Counted from the first letter of the stretch, positions 13,211-27,633 are shown. The stretch: 64,000 bases of DNA from Anisakis pegreffii (GCA_035041965.1 JAPYMA010003008.1:116754-180753), one strand, 5' to 3'. The notes: generated by a model not told the origin, from the sequence alone. Made by a program: numbers and translations.

Positions 13211-16200
13211 TCAGTCTTTTCCTTTTGCCGTATAATAAGTCCAATAAACAATATTACATATCGCAAACGATATCGGAAAAAGTTTTTGACAGAACCTGAA
13301 AAAGCAGAAGTCTCATGAGAAGTGAGCGAGTGATCAGGAATGCTGACAGCACTAAGCAAATATTGATCTTCAAATATTTTGATCAATTAAGCACTGATTC
13401 GTTAACCGAGGAGGCCAGACAAAAAAAAAACGGCTCTTCTTCAAGACGAGTGTAATTTCAAGAAAGGAAACAGATTCAGCGCCTTTCAATTGTTGAGTAA
13501 ATGTACTGAAATCGAAGGAGTAACTGAGATATTGCTCAGAAATTAAGCTTAATTGGAGGATTGCGGTATTTCAGAATATCACTATGAATATCAGTGTATG
13601 GTCGTTCTATCCCTGTAATAATCATCAAGAACTAACCTGTCCATATCCTCACCACCCCATTTATGGAACAGTTTCTTTCGCCGTGCCCCTCTTGCCTGCC
13701 TCCGTCCCAACCTCGGCGATCGGATACGCATTAACAGATGACTTGAATCACCATCTTCAACGAATTCAATCAGAAACAGTCTTATAATTCACTAAAACTT
13801 TTAAAAACTTCTTCAGGACGGACACTAGTCTAATTCATTTCAATTCAGTCTAGCAACTCGTTTTAATTAGACGTGCTCTGAGACTGATTAGTGTACAAAT
13901 GAAAGCATCTCAAAGGATAGTATTAAATAAGAACAATTAACTGGGTCAGATTTTGAAACTGGAATATAAAGCTTGTTCGTTGAAATATCAGTTATATCAC
14001 TAGCATGAATGAGATCAGCAGTCACAGAAAGATCATAAAATTCCATTTAAATGCAACGGAGAACATTGGAACGTACTCTGTCGAGAATATTCCATCTCGG
14101 GATTATTATTCGACTGTGGTGGTTTCGGCTGATGACATTCATAAAAAGTGGCATCTCTTATCCATGGGTTACCACTTAGCACAGGACTTGGTTGATCAGG
14201 TGGTGTACGCTCATGGTAGGATAACCTCAGCTGAAAGTCCATCTCAACTCTTGAAAAGTCACTTCATATGTCGAACGATGGAGATTCAATGTGCTTGCAC
14301 AAGTTTCAGTGAAAACTTCTGTTTCTGAGTTTAATGCGTCAAATTTTCCACTCACTAGAATCCTTGCCTTAAGCCAAAATATACACCTGATTAAACCCAT
14401 AATGTTGCTCAATTTATCGTGTCACGAACTGCTTCATTAGAAAAACATTTATTCCGTCAAGTGAGTATTCTCATTAACGACAGATATTGCACATCTATAG
14501 TCTTTCGTATGATCGAAGGCGAATGATAGTCGCTCGGCCAATTCTATGTTTGTGATCTGTGAAACAACAAGAGAACAACGATATTACGAATACAGTGTGC
14601 TGCTCACTCACCTCACGTCTTCGTGCCTTTTCAACGAAGGTTCTCTCGCTGAAGTTTCGTCGTTTATCAAAATCCTCTTCACTGAGCAGCTCATCGCCGT
14701 CCTCATCCGTGACAGTGTTCTTTTCCAACATTCCAACGATAGCCAATTCAACGATTGACAAAAATATATATCCAACACATCCGAACATGAATAAATCCAA
14801 TCCTTTCACATAAGACACCTTAAACGATAAAGCTCTTAAGTGAGGGCTTTATACGGAAATGTACACTGCTACCGATATTTCAGGTTTCTACTACTACCAT
14901 TCACCCCATTTTCAGCAGAAATGTAACAGAACTACAATCTGTGAGTTCGAGAAAGAGTCTAATTTGGTTCATTACTATATTCTCACGAATTGACTCATAA
15001 TCATCCACTTGTTTCAGAGTTTTGCGTTGCCAAATGCTTCGTCTCTTTTCGTTTGCCACTGTTAAATACGCAGGAGCCATGATGAGATCGAAATGACATA
15101 AAAAAAGACAATCCAATTGTTCCAAATGCATGTAGCATATCGTATGGAGAACGGCTTAATAAAATGTATTCGCATTCGTGAATGAATAATTAGCAGTGGT
15201 TTCTGATGTTCTGCAGTAATGTTTCTTTGTTGATTCACTGACCAACCTTGGGAAGAGAACGAGCAACATTCGAATACTGTAGCGTAAGGGCCATAAGTGA
15301 GGAAACGCCAAGAGTGACTCGTGCTGGCAAAGATCTTCGATCCAACCAGAATGAGATCCACGAAATTAGCACCATACAATAGGTTGGAAGGTAAATTTGA
15401 AGAATGTAGAAACCGTACGAACGACGAAAATATATTTTTATATTCAGCTGAAAATTGGCTATCAGTCGAAGTCCATCACCTATGAAAAACATCCAAAATA
15501 TGGCTCAAAACGATTCTATTGAACGAACTATGGTTCTGGTTCTATAATGTGCTCGAAATGGATTCAACTCGAAAACGAGCAGATGAAACGAAATATTTTA
15601 TAAACTGGATTCGTATACCTGATCCCAAACTCCTGCCGGATATTCAAATGTCGCCTTTTCGTGGATGAAATGTGTCATATGAAAATCCGGCAGGTTCGTA
15701 TCACCTATGATTTCCACCGGAAGTCCGTGACGTTTCCAGTGCAACCGAACCTTACCCACATTGAACGAATAACTCTCAAAAACAGTCGTACATTCGACAC
15801 GGTCCATCGGAAAGAATGTGAAGTCCATATCACAAGGTGATTCCACCACGATCCTGAATAAGTTCGATCAAATATGCTGCTTACCTTTGCTGGCTGCATT
15901 ATTTTTAATCTATATTATGATTCGTTAACAGCACTCTTCATTTATGAAAGGATTCCCTTCAATATGATATTCGATAGAGGGATATTGATGACCTTGAACT
16001 GATCCCTCACAAAAGATACAAAAACCCATCGATATTCGCACTGTTTTTGGATGGATTTCAGAAACGCTTCATGAGAACTTTAAAGGTTATAAGAAAGGAA
16101 ATGATTCGATGTACGCTTTAAGAAAGTGATTTTCACGTTCGTGTGCGTTTAGATATCCGTGTAAAAAATACACCATCACAATGACGTTCTATCATAACTA

Positions 16201-17788
16201 TCAACTGCACGAAGTACTATCTTCCCGACTCCCTTCATTATCTCCCTCCCTGCTCTCTCTCGCCCTCCCCGACACCCCCAAATTACCCAAAAAAATAATC
16301 CCTCTCCCTATGAGAACCACCATCCCAGACCGTTGTGTTGCTCATTATTGCAATCGGTTATGATTACATGAAAAGCTGTTGTCTGTGACATACTCACATC
16401 AAACTGATTTAGATGAATTCTCATTCTTTTCATATATGTTGTATTACTCTTATAGCTAATACATGCGAATACCGTTCTCTTGATGAGTTTTCCTCATTCA
16501 ATTCGTCTCCTTTTGCTTCACAGTTTAAATCAATTTCTTATTCTGTAGCATATCCTATTTACCGGATACGTTGACGAGTGTTGACAGCCGAAATCAACAA
16601 TCCAGCAATCGAATATTATTGCTCAGCAACGTTCAACAGTCAAATGATCAATTATAGAGTGTGTTTGATAGAATGAGAATATGACTATAACTGTCGAGTG
16701 AAATGAGTGAGAAATTAGCAAAGGAAAAAACTTTTGGTGATAAAAGCTATGAGAGCGATTGTAACAGCAAGGAAAAGAAAGAAAACCTTGTTGAAACGAA
16801 AGAAAGCCCTGTTAGGCCCAGTCAAGCTAATGATACTCAGAAAATATGAGAATGAAAAGTGTTGCCATCAACTAACCACATATACATATCCAAGTTGAAA
16901 ACACCATCTTAATGCCGTTCAATCATAATACATCAACTGCACAAAACACTAATTTCCTGACCCCCTCCATCATCCCTTGACACCTCAAAATTACCCAAAA
17001 TTGGTAATATCACCCCCTACGAGAACCATTGCTTTAAGAGAATGGACTGACCGGTAATTCATCCAGACTGTTCCGTTCGGGAATATGGCGAGAAATATGT
17101 TTGGGGTCGGTGATTCGTGGATTGCTGATCCTTTACTGTTAACAATGCATACATTCGGCAACCAAATGTGCTCCACCATACGATGAGACAGAGATAGATT
17201 TGTAAGGCACTGTGCACCATCTTCGTGCTGAATGTTCATTAATCCTTTCGCAAAAACATTCAAAACATTAAGCTGTTACCGAATAACGATGATAAGCAAA
17301 AGCAAGTGATGTTCGATTATCGATTATAACAGCGAAAGTATTCATGATGCATTCACCTGAAAAGCCAGTCCTGGATCATGCCAAATTTGTGAGAAAAGAA
17401 TATCCATCTTCGAGCTGCTGTGAATTTCGGATATCTCCGAGATCTGAAACAGAAAGAAACTCTCAACATGCTAGCAGTTTGCTATGGTATCAGTGAACGA
17501 AGTCATCTGAGATGGAGCATAAATAATACGTCCTTGATCTTCTGACTGCATAGGATCCCATGTGATTCATGACTTATCGCACGAGAATGTACTTTATAAG
17601 TTGGTGTGAGTGTGAAAACGTTCAAGTTTCATTGTGATACTAGCAACATTCACTCATGCGAATTTTGACAGACTGTGAGCGAAATAAGTGAAATTACCCG
17701 TTGGATGAGTAACTCCAAGTCAACGTCAACTCCTTTCATTGTGGGCACCATATTGCGGTCGTAATTCTTCAGCAATTCGGTTAGAATC
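13211..17788 (-). CDS. Cys-loop ligand-gated anion channel subunit (5' incomplete)
   Basis: Minus-strand exons 17788-17698, 17443-17357, 17227-17052, 15853-15619, 15447-15247, 14818-14612, 14230-14077, 13754-13637 and 13295-13211 join in phase. They encode the loop region ahead of WHDPGLAF, the binding-domain strand [21 protein letters not shown], and a Cys-loop with exactly 13 residues between cysteines ([15 protein letters not shown]). M1 ends at [10 protein letters not shown] and is followed by PAR before M2, the motif of anion-selective members. M3 is [20 protein letters not shown]. An acidic then strongly basic M3-M4 loop follows, and then M4 ([16 protein letters not shown]) and a short tail KGKD. 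M2 to M3 ([19 protein letters not shown]) differs from GluCl and GABA-A types and looks like the nematode LGC/GGR groups; the ligand is not known. The exon with the signal peptide, upstream of 17788, was not found. The first exon needs two preceding coding bases. Confidence 0.85.
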
Positions 17789-17959
17789 CTTAAAAACAAA
17801 TCTTACAGATAAATTCATGCTCTTTTTCATTGTCTTTACTTTTTCACTTTTCTCTCACTTCGAATTTGCTTATTAAAATACGAATTGTTTACAAAGAGAC
17901 TAAGTATCCGCCAAAGTTTCTAAGAATATGTTCGAGCAAATACTAGAGTCGAGTATGAA

Positions 17960-18092
17960 ATTAAAATATTCCAAAATAATTATATTCCAGTTCAGCTGGG
18001 AGCAAAATTTATTTTGCTTATTTTCGATTTATTTTCAATTATGTTCCAATTAAAATAATTATATTCTTTCCAGTTCAGTTGGGAGCAAAATT
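17960..18092. repeat. Local duplication, two diverged copies
   Basis: Segments at about 17960-18010 and 18049-18092 share attaaaataattatatt and ttccagttcagctgggagca (g/t variant) followed by aaatttat. They are direct repeats about 90 bp apart in noncoding sequence. Confidence 0.7.
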
Positions 18093-19769
18093 TATCCCTC
18101 CCTACCAATCTCACTCTCCGTGTTTTGCTGTATTATGTTATCACTCTGAATTCCTTAATTGACTGAATTATCGCGAAAATCATTTTCCGTTTTTCATGAC
18201 AGGAATGAAGATTTAAGAAGTCTTCCACTCCATTGCAGTGTTTATCGACCCTTTCGACTAATCTAACCTAAGCCTTTTGGATGTGATGTTTGAATGCGTG
18301 TTTAAAGTATTCCGTACATCAAAACGGGATGACACTATTAAATATTCTTATCAAACATTCATATGACCACTCGCTGCATAAGTTGTGGTGGTGGCTTTCA
18401 ATTTAAGCTGTCCATTTACTTTCTTTAGATCAGTGATCTGAATTGCTTGCGAAATACTTCTTAAGCGATCTGTGGTCAGTGCGAGTCATTCTCATCATTC
18501 TCACACAAACATAAACTTATGTGCACGTGTTTTCATGTCAACTCAAATCATATTTGTTTTATTTCGAGCACAGCGCACAATCAAAGTGAATTGTTATGCT
18601 AATTTTGCGGATGTTTTCATCGCCATTTCCCACCCGACTTCCCATAATCCTTTTGCGCACATCCTCGATCAAATCATCGTTCAACAAAACAACAATCCCA
18701 TTGATTTGGCAAATACGCAACGATAAAATTCTGCTCAACAAATATTTCTTTGTGCTGAATGTGTTAGGAAATTAGCTGAATGATTGTTTGCGAGCAATGA
18801 CGACCTAGAGCAGAATGTGTGAAAATTTGACGAGACTAAATCCTGTTGACATCCGCTTTCAACCAGCCATGAAGTAGCCAAAACTTTTGCTTCAATTGTG
18901 CAGACAATTGCAAAATACAACATAAATGTTGACTAGTTTTGTGACTCTCAAAAATTTGTTCGATGTGTTCGGTGTTTGAAAATCACTCAAATGCTCTTCA
19001 CATGTTCATATGAGAGTATATTTCGAAATTGTACACACATCAGTGGATTATCAGTGTGAAAAAAACAGTAATTTGTAAGTAACGATGAACCTTGTTGCGG
19101 CTTTCTCTGCTCGACCAAGAATACAGTCGGGTGTTGATAGAAACTCATCAACTCGTCCTAAACTAAGAAATCGTTTCGGTTGCTGATAACGTTCACCTCT
19201 CAGTTGTAGCAGAAATTAGTTAAAGGAAATTTTATTGACCCATTCATACTAAATCGAGATGGAAACGTGAACAAAAATGCATAAAGTTTAGTCCCACATC
19301 AAACATACTACGTTTTCGTAATTGCCTGATCCCCGATGCCTTGCCAGGATTCCTTTTTTGAATTGTCGCAGCCAAAAATTGGAAGTTTTACAGGTTCCGG
19401 ACGTCTATTGCAGTTGATGCGATAGACTGATTTGTTCCAATCGTTAATGCATGAATGATACTATTAAATTATGTGATGAATTTGAGGGGCATCAATTTAA
19501 GGCCAAGAACAGATGAAATTATCGAACGATAAACGACTTCACGAAGTAATCAAAATCCAACGAACTCATGCAATTGCCGTGCGAGTCTGCCGTAAAGCCG
19601 GAACGGCATTCACAACTTATAGCACCGTCGCCTCTATCCTTACAGTACGATGACCGCAAATCGCATTTTTCACAACCTGCAATTCAACAGTACAATTGTC
19701 ATTTGCAGTTCTAATGATTCGAAATCCTTCAATTATTCCGCATGTTTCAACGGCATCCGACCGACGGTG

Positions 19770-19911
19770 GCTCAGAAAAATCCGGCGGTCTCGGTCGGGA
19801 TTCCGACCGAGCACTTTATAAGGTCGGTCGGAATTTCGACTGTCGCAATGACGAAATGCCAGTTCGGCAGGATTCCGACCGTCACGAAATCTCGATCAGA
19901 TGCCATCACTG
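19770..19911. mobile_element. hAT-like MITE fragment
   Basis: The sequence is rich in the motif tcggaattccgaccg on both strands, including a perfect palindrome ctcggtcgg-gatt-ccgaccgag near 19790-19812. The right end reads gatgccatcactg; its reverse complement CAGTGATGGCATC closely matches the right terminus of the element at 36416-36672. I could not place the left terminus or a target duplication, so the left boundary is approximate. Confidence 0.45.
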
Positions 19912-22900
19912 CTCTGTGATTTGTCGAGAGCATCTGCAACGCTAATTTATCTCGTTTTATAAGAGCACTGTAACAAATCGTATTTATTGCTGATTGTTTT
20001 ACATGCTTCAGATGTTTTATGACAATGCAAGTACATATCATACTCGAACAGACAAATTGACAGGTGTTCTGCGATAAGTCGAAGTGAAACAAGATGCATT
20101 ACTTGTTTTAAATATGCTAGCAGAAGCTCACACTGAATGTTCCTTGTTAGAATGTCACTGGTTGATTGTTATGATAACTAACAAGCAACAACTGTTCTTT
20201 GACTTGATAGGTACTGGCATGTATGATTGTGATCTTTGCTAACATCTTTTGCACCTCACGATAAATTCAGCCGAATCAGCGAATACGACAGATCGTGGCC
20301 ATTCGAGGATCTAATTTGAAGTGATCGATATCGAAAAAATCGATATCGAATAGCCAAATGACGATGAATGGATTGAGTAAATTTGCAATTTATCAGGGAA
20401 ACAGCCAAACACTAAATGGAAACGCTCTTTTATCAGAAAAACATTCAACATCCTGATGAGTGCGAAGGAATTATCAACGGATACATTATACCAATGTGAT
20501 GAACTACAACATAGTCCACTGAAAATGTATCTGCCACATAATTATCGTTCACAATTTCATGCCATTAATATCAGTTAATTGTCATGGTCGGAACCGTTAT
20601 AAATTTGCTTGTTTATCCATCACTATTTTTATTATTATTCATTGAAAAATTATGAATGCAAAGGAAGAAGGCCATTTGAGGAGTTATCATAATTTGCGTA
20701 ATATTTTGACACAATTGTTCAACTCATTTGAATAATCACGCAATGTTTATTTTACGAAACGGTGTCTGACAATGGTGAAATGGTGTTATTAACGATAAGT
20801 TCTGTTTACGATTGTTGTATAATAGATCAGCGCTAATTTCTTTAAGCTTACGATTCGCCGTAACAGTTTACGAGAAAGTGCAATGGTGAATGCGAAACAC
20901 AACAAAATATAAACCTTCAAATGGTTATCTCGTCATTTTCTTTCTATATCCTGTATTTTTCCCAAATTCATGAACATGTCAGCGATATCCCAGCAACGAC
21001 AGCCCTCCGGACTATCACTGCCAAGTAAACAAACTAGGCTAAGTGATATCTAAGTGATATTGAATTTCGAAAAGCACTTATCGAATTACAGCAATTATCA
21101 TCAATGAGCGCAGTGAATTTGCGAAAGTATCAATGAACGAATATCAGATTTAATAGCCGACACACTAACCTTTGTGGATTTGTGCGATGGTTCGCTGCAA
21201 GCATATGATGAGTAGGATATGAAAAATGCATCGGTGCATGCTTGTCAATGTGCAGTCGACGTTTGCAATGCGGCGCTGAAAACATTTGAACAAAGCAATT
21301 CAGTGAATCCACAACCGCAGTCAGTCGTCACTTGTTTGGATGCAGATAGCGCTGTGAATGGTACAAAGCACTTCGATCATACGCTAGGACATCGTAGCAC
21401 TTGATATCCTCATCTGCAACGTTTTCGTATTCAGCTAAAGGAGTCAGCTTGAGTGACTGATATCCTTTAATCGCTTATATAACATTGTTGAGCTAAGTTG
21501 CTGGATCAAAAGTATGATCAAAAGCGTGACAATTCGTTCTTGAGAGCAATTAGTGATTACATTTTTCGAACGAATTTCACGAATGCTCCAAATCGTAATA
21601 ATGGACGGTGCGATCGCTACGATAGCGGTCACTGGGAATCTTCCAACGAGACTTACAATCACACCCAATAAGACATACATTTGCAGACTGAAGGTAAGTG
21701 ACACTACAATTACAGAGGAAATTGCCTTCCTATTTGTTATAATGTTGATATTTGGGTGCTTCATGAATATTCAGCTACTTATCACCAACAGACGTGATGT
21801 CTGTTACGTTACGAAAGCATTACAAAAGCACAAAAAAACTGAACAAATAAATTTTGTTGCAGGCCTAATTTCGTCAGCAGTCGTCAGATTTTGTTTCTCG
21901 ACTTGATGATCAAATGTGATAATCAAATAAAAACAACCACACTGAATTACCGCTACAACCACCAGCATCAGAGCCGAAACTCGATGGCCACAACAACAAT
22001 GCGTTGATTAGATATGTAAACCCTCCAGTCTACTCAACCGCCCACTTCCATATCCATATTGCCGACAATAGATGATGCATAAATTTTGTTAATGCAAATT
22101 GCATTTGTTGTTGTTCTTCGATGAATTAACAACAATAAATTGCTTTTTGCTAATTTCGTTTGCATGGACACGCCGGATAGCACAGTGATAGAATCATGGT
22201 TGCAGAGTGTGACGGAAGTTAGTGTGTGGCAATAGAAACTTATTATTTGATTATCGCAATTTGATCAACAATCCGCTGAAAGTTTTCGTCTCCATCATCC
22301 CCACTTCTTTGTCCAGAGGAGATGCTGATCGCTAATGAACAATGCTAACGACACGACTGATGAGTTCATTCAACAGCAAGATTCAACTAAACTTTTACCA
22401 TCTAATAATCTTACGAACACACTCAACAAATTAGCTGTCATAAACTGTTTGTGGCTTATGAACAATGATAAATTTCTTGACATCGCCAAGTAATGTTTGA
22501 TGCATATACTCTCAAGGACATCACTGAGTATCACATTGAAGTGTAGCTGTGCTATCGCGAAGTTTGTATTCGAACAATGATGTCTTTCGTGGTGCTGACA
22601 ATAACGCTCATGAATTTACAAGTATTCGATTGTTTCACGAAAATATGTGAATATGAGCATGCTGAAATCGCATCTGATTGCCTATCCAAAAAATACCACG
22701 AAAAAACGATGCATACGAGCATACGATATTTTCTTATCCAGACCATTCTATCATACGAGCTTCAAAAAACGAGAAAGAAGCAGGATTAATGAGGCTTCAA
22801 TGATATGATCAGCTGTCAACAGCGAATATCATCATTTTAACGTTCTTATCATCACAACAATGAAAAGAAAAATTATCAGTTATCGAAAATGTTTTGTGAT

Positions 22901-25900
22901 AAACTCGTAGAAAGATTGATAACAGCCGACAATTCTAAAAACTAAAATCGTATGGTAAAATGATAACAAATTCAAGAAAGCATTGACGCTACATGCTGAA
23001 TGAATATGAGGCGGAAGGCGGTTCATTCCACGTGGTTGTGATCATTGTCTAAGAAATGAGGGCGGTTTCTCAAGACTTGTCCTATACCTATTCGCAGAAA
23101 TTTCTGCGAATGAAAATGCGATGATCGAATTTCGAAAGCACTCTCTTCATTTCAGCAACTCATTGTATCATTGTTTCACTAAAATATGATCATATGAGCA
23201 TGATCAAATCGCAGCTGATTGCCCACCGAAAGAATTAGTATGAAAATTTAGCCTCAGTAGAAGCCAGATAACGTTTTTTTCCTGATGTTTTGAGTTTTTC
23301 TTCGTCAATTTTTGTTTTTTTAGTCAAGAAGATTTTCGCCAGATCTTATTTCCAAGGAATTCAGTCATCAAAATAGGATTGTGATCTGTGGATCCACGAG
23401 TGCTCCTCTCTTAACTCCATTAGTAAACAGCCTATAACATCTTGCTAAACTAAATTTTATACTAGTTCCAGTATTTTCATAGTGACTAAAACAATTACTA
23501 GTAAGTATTCGATACAATCAGCTTAATTTACACTTTATATAAACTTGCTTTCTGTGCAAATATTATTTCTGTCTCATCGTGCACTGCAAGACAGCAATCC
23601 AGAGAAACATATTGGACATTCGAATAATGAAACTAAATTATAGTAATGACGAATCGTTTGGATGTTATTTTGCTGAATAGGATCGCGCCGATGAAGCTGT
23701 TGTCTTTAACGAATCCTGCGACAACAATGCAATTGATAGCATTCACGCAACTAAGATAGAGGTAATTCATGAATGTTTTATGCATGCAACACTAACAAAT
23801 AGATCTTTTTGAGAGCGTATGCATCAACAAAATTTTAATCCGATTATAATTTCCTTGCTAAAAAGATTTGCGGTTACATAATCGGTAATTCCAGTTGAAT
23901 GCAAAATCGGAATCCGTGAGGTTCGACAAGAGCAAAACAGAATCGAATTGTGAATGCTGATGGATTTTTGTTGAATTGGTGAATGGAAATAATGTTAATT
24001 ATTCGATGAAATAGTGAGCAATATCACGACAGGAGGTCGTTCATTTGTATGCATCGCCCGTTTTCAATCCTTTTTCACTTTTCATGAATGAATTTCCACA
24101 AATTTTTAAAATCGATTGCTTCTAATGGAACAAAATCAAAAAGTAAAATCCACAATGTGTACATTAGTTATTACAATCAGATAAATGCAAAATATCGACA
24201 AATTCTGCAGAAAAAGTTGAATGAAAATGCAAAAATGCGGTGGATCTCGATGGATGGACGTTCTAGCAGTTCAGTGATTAAGCAGTTCAGCAAAAAAAGG
24301 AGAAATAAACGAGGCGATTGAACGGATTGACGGGTTCAGAGAAAGAAGCACATCCGGATATGACGATGACATTGAATGACTGCAACAAGCTTACGGGTGC
24401 TTGCAACTCATCGAGAACAATGAATAAATGAACAATTGAATATGATTGACAATTGCATATTCCGTGTATCAACAACATCACTTTCAATTTCATATCATTA
24501 CTTCAAATATCTTCTTCGTTCGCATCGTCACCATCATCACTAACTTCTTTCTTCGCATATTAATAATAATTCCTTTCTAATACATACCTTTTTGAGCCGT
24601 TTGTTGCTATGTATTATAATATAGCTTCATTCGGTTCAATCGCCCGCCACAGGTTTACCGCTTATTGACATTCCGATCCAATCGTAGTGATTTTATATTC
24701 AAACCTAATCTGACGTAATTTTCTAAGTTATATTATAATGGCAGATGAGCCGGAGGGCGAGACTATCTGTTAGTTTAATTTGAATTTCTTTTTTTTTTCC
24801 ATCAGATTACCATCACATAATTCGACTGATTGTTTGATCAGATTTTCTGAGATTCAATGAGGAATGAATCGACGTCTGGAGGACAGCCAGATTCAATCTG
24901 ATAGAGTTTGAATAGCTCGCACCTTGCTTTCTGTATTCCTCAAGTAGTTTCTGAACATTAATCAATAGCTGAATGAAATATTTTGGCAATAATCGTACAG
25001 CGGTATATCTTCATCCAAACCATATCACCCACATCCAAGTGTACTTCATTTGTGTGGATCTTAGGTCAGATCATACAGCGCATCGAAAAAGTTGCCCTTT
25101 CTTCAACCTTTGACTCCCTCCATCAACTCACATCCCATCAAATTTCATCTTTTTTCTTCATGGATATTAGCATCTTCATCTTATCGATAACAGTACTGTG
25201 GTATGACAACCAGTCATACTCACAGCTCTCTTTCCTGACGAAACTGCCAAAAGGTAACCAGATAAATTGCAAACGAAAATGTTCATTCTAAAACTTTGTC
25301 CGAATAGAACGTGTTGATGTGCGTTTTGAATGTATTGTCGATCTGCTGAAGTGATGTTTCGATGACAAGCAACTATAATATATTCGTTTAGTGCCGTCAA
25401 AATTGAAATCCATACGAGAGGCCATCTGATTGATGTTTAAGCGTTTATTACTACACATCGTGTCGATCATCAGTTGTTTTCGTTGAACAAGTTACTGATT
25501 CATACTGAGGTGCAGACATACATTTGCAACATCGGCCGTTTGCCATGCACTTTTTGAGGCGTTTTTTATCGCTTCTTTTAAATGGCACTCATTAATTTTT
25601 ATAATCAGCATGTTCACTCGATCGCCCATCATCTTATGAGGAATGCAATGGTAAGAGTTCGTTCCCTTTGGAGCTTGCTCATGAAATATGACAAGTTTAT
25701 GAGAATACTAAGAAATTCATTCATTTAAATGTGCAATGCTTGCTCATTAAGTGGTCAAAACTCATCTAATTATCTGATGAATGGGTCTTCCAAATGTGCT
25801 TATTCATTTCAGACGATATATTATAAGTACTTGCGAGTAAATCCTCAATTTCTGTACAGAATTATTGAAGTTTTACATTCATTTTGCTGATATGAATCAA

Positions 25901-27633
25901 ACCAGATTAAGCTAAAGTTTAAATCAAATCACGTTTTTGAATCGTAAAATTCATGTCGAGTTTCGTTCATTTGAGCTCTCTCAATGATTTCATTTCGACG
26001 AAACGATTTCGTTAACCAAAAATGTTATTCACTCGACTCTGCGGAACTGTTTTCAGCGGATTAATAATTAGCAAAGATAATTGTGCAATTCGTCTCCTTG
26101 TTGATCAATTTCCGTTTCTTCGCATCTATTCTCCTGTACGGAAATCGAATTTGCTTGACGAACACAACCAACACATTCATTCATTCGCTTTGATCTTGTT
26201 CCAAAAGTGAATGTGATCAGTGCGTTTCTCACCATCTTTATAATGTTATCAGTGAACAACATTCGGCATGCATTCGATCATCTTTATCGCATATTCCTTA
26301 ACTCATCTTACATTCGAATCATCCCAATGCTATCAATATATGCATATTCCTGTAAATCTAAGTGCAATTTTCGTCCTCCTCACACTTCAAAAAAGAAAAC
26401 TCGAAAGAGCGAAACAAAAATGAATAGAATTCATTATATTCACATTATATTCACATTCAGTATTTTTTCGATTTTCAAAGCTAAAATTGAAATTGAAATC
26501 AAATTGCGACTAAATCATTAATTAACCACTGAGTCATTGATTAACCAGACAGTTAATTTTTTCATGAACGAAAACTGCTTCTTCAAAAAGGTCAGTTGGT
26601 GAGTGTCGCATGAGAATTGTGCTCTAATTACATACATTTTCCGCATCAATTTTTCATGAACAACTTGCAAGTGAACAATGTTAAATGAGTGGTTTTAAAA
26701 GGCTTTTATTGATGGTTTCATACGCAATAGTCACGTTACATAACAAGCATATATGATATCGTATGGAAAGTCCGAGCTTAGGAACGAGCAACCATTTAGG
26801 AGAGTTCCGTAGGTTGATTGCCTTATAAGTTTAACACAGCAACTTCGAGAAACATGAAGCTTGTAACTCTAAGAAACACCACTGTTGTGCAGATCTCTAG
26901 GCATGTTCACATTGCATGCGTTGAAATTTATTTTGAAACTTAATGCACGTTAAAACATGTTAGTGCAATTCGATCACTAAGGACGCACTGTCATTGCATC
27001 CGCTTTCAAGAGACTAATTTAACAGAAATATATTCTGGACAATGTTAGCGTTCTCAAATGCTTATAACTTAAGTATTCGTAAGATGGGACTTTTTGCAAA
27101 ATAAAATATGACGACTTTTATTCGATGTTGTACAAAAAAGCGCATTGGCCTTTGAAAACAGTTTTGATGTTTGTTGTCGAATCAGTCCTGAAATTTGATC
27201 CGTTCTTATCGATCAGAATTACTGCATACTGTTTACTCGTTTGTTGATGAGTTTATGTAGGTATATTGAATTGCTAGTAGAGAAACGCCATAGAGCGCAT
27301 GAAATCTCGGCCAGAATTCAACTCAGATTACACATGAAATTTTCATTAGACATTTGTCTGATGCATGAATTGCTTTCGATTTTCAATGGATCACTATGAA
27401 TGACAAACAAATCGAGACCCTTAATAAGGAGTACCTCCAAGATAATCAATCGCAACCGCTACTCCAAAAACAATTTCCTCAATCTTGCGCATTGCGCTTC
27501 GATTTCCTTTAATAAGGGTGAAAGTAATATTTTCAGTCTTCTTAACAAAACATTTTCCAGGGAGAACAGACTTATTGTCATTGGCTGCTGGCTTCAAAGA
27601 ATCGAACAAATTGAAGTGAAAAATGTTGTCACC

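Larger units (their letters stand above)
17789..27633. other. Gene-poor region
   Basis: No convincing gene. It should contain the missing 5' exon(s) of the channel gene on the minus strand and perhaps its promoter. It also holds a local duplication (17960-18092), a hAT-like MITE fragment (about 19770-19911) and a GC-richer island at about 21590-21720, with splice-like signals on both strands, that I could not resolve. The rest is AT-rich sequence with stops in all frames. Confidence 0.5.

Noticed and set aside
14460..14556. Additional channel exon after the M3 exon (frame beginning [12 protein letters not shown])
   Set aside because: It has a good acceptor but no acceptable phase-0 donor; joining the 14612 exon end directly to 14230 keeps frame.
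15886..15900. Strong donor (agcaaag then gtaagc) on the minus strand upstream of the Cys-loop exon
   Set aside because: No exon leads into it; the exon ending at 17052 joins the Cys-loop exon in phase without it.
21444..21764. Hydrophobic minus-strand frame resembling a serpentine receptor exon
   Set aside because: No neighbouring exons or family motifs, and the opposite strand has competing frames; kept only as part of the island noted at 21590-21720.
22165..22230. CAGTGATAG motif as another hAT-like terminus
   Set aside because: No inverted partner with matching 8-bp flanks was found; the nearest candidate at about 22515 has a different flank.
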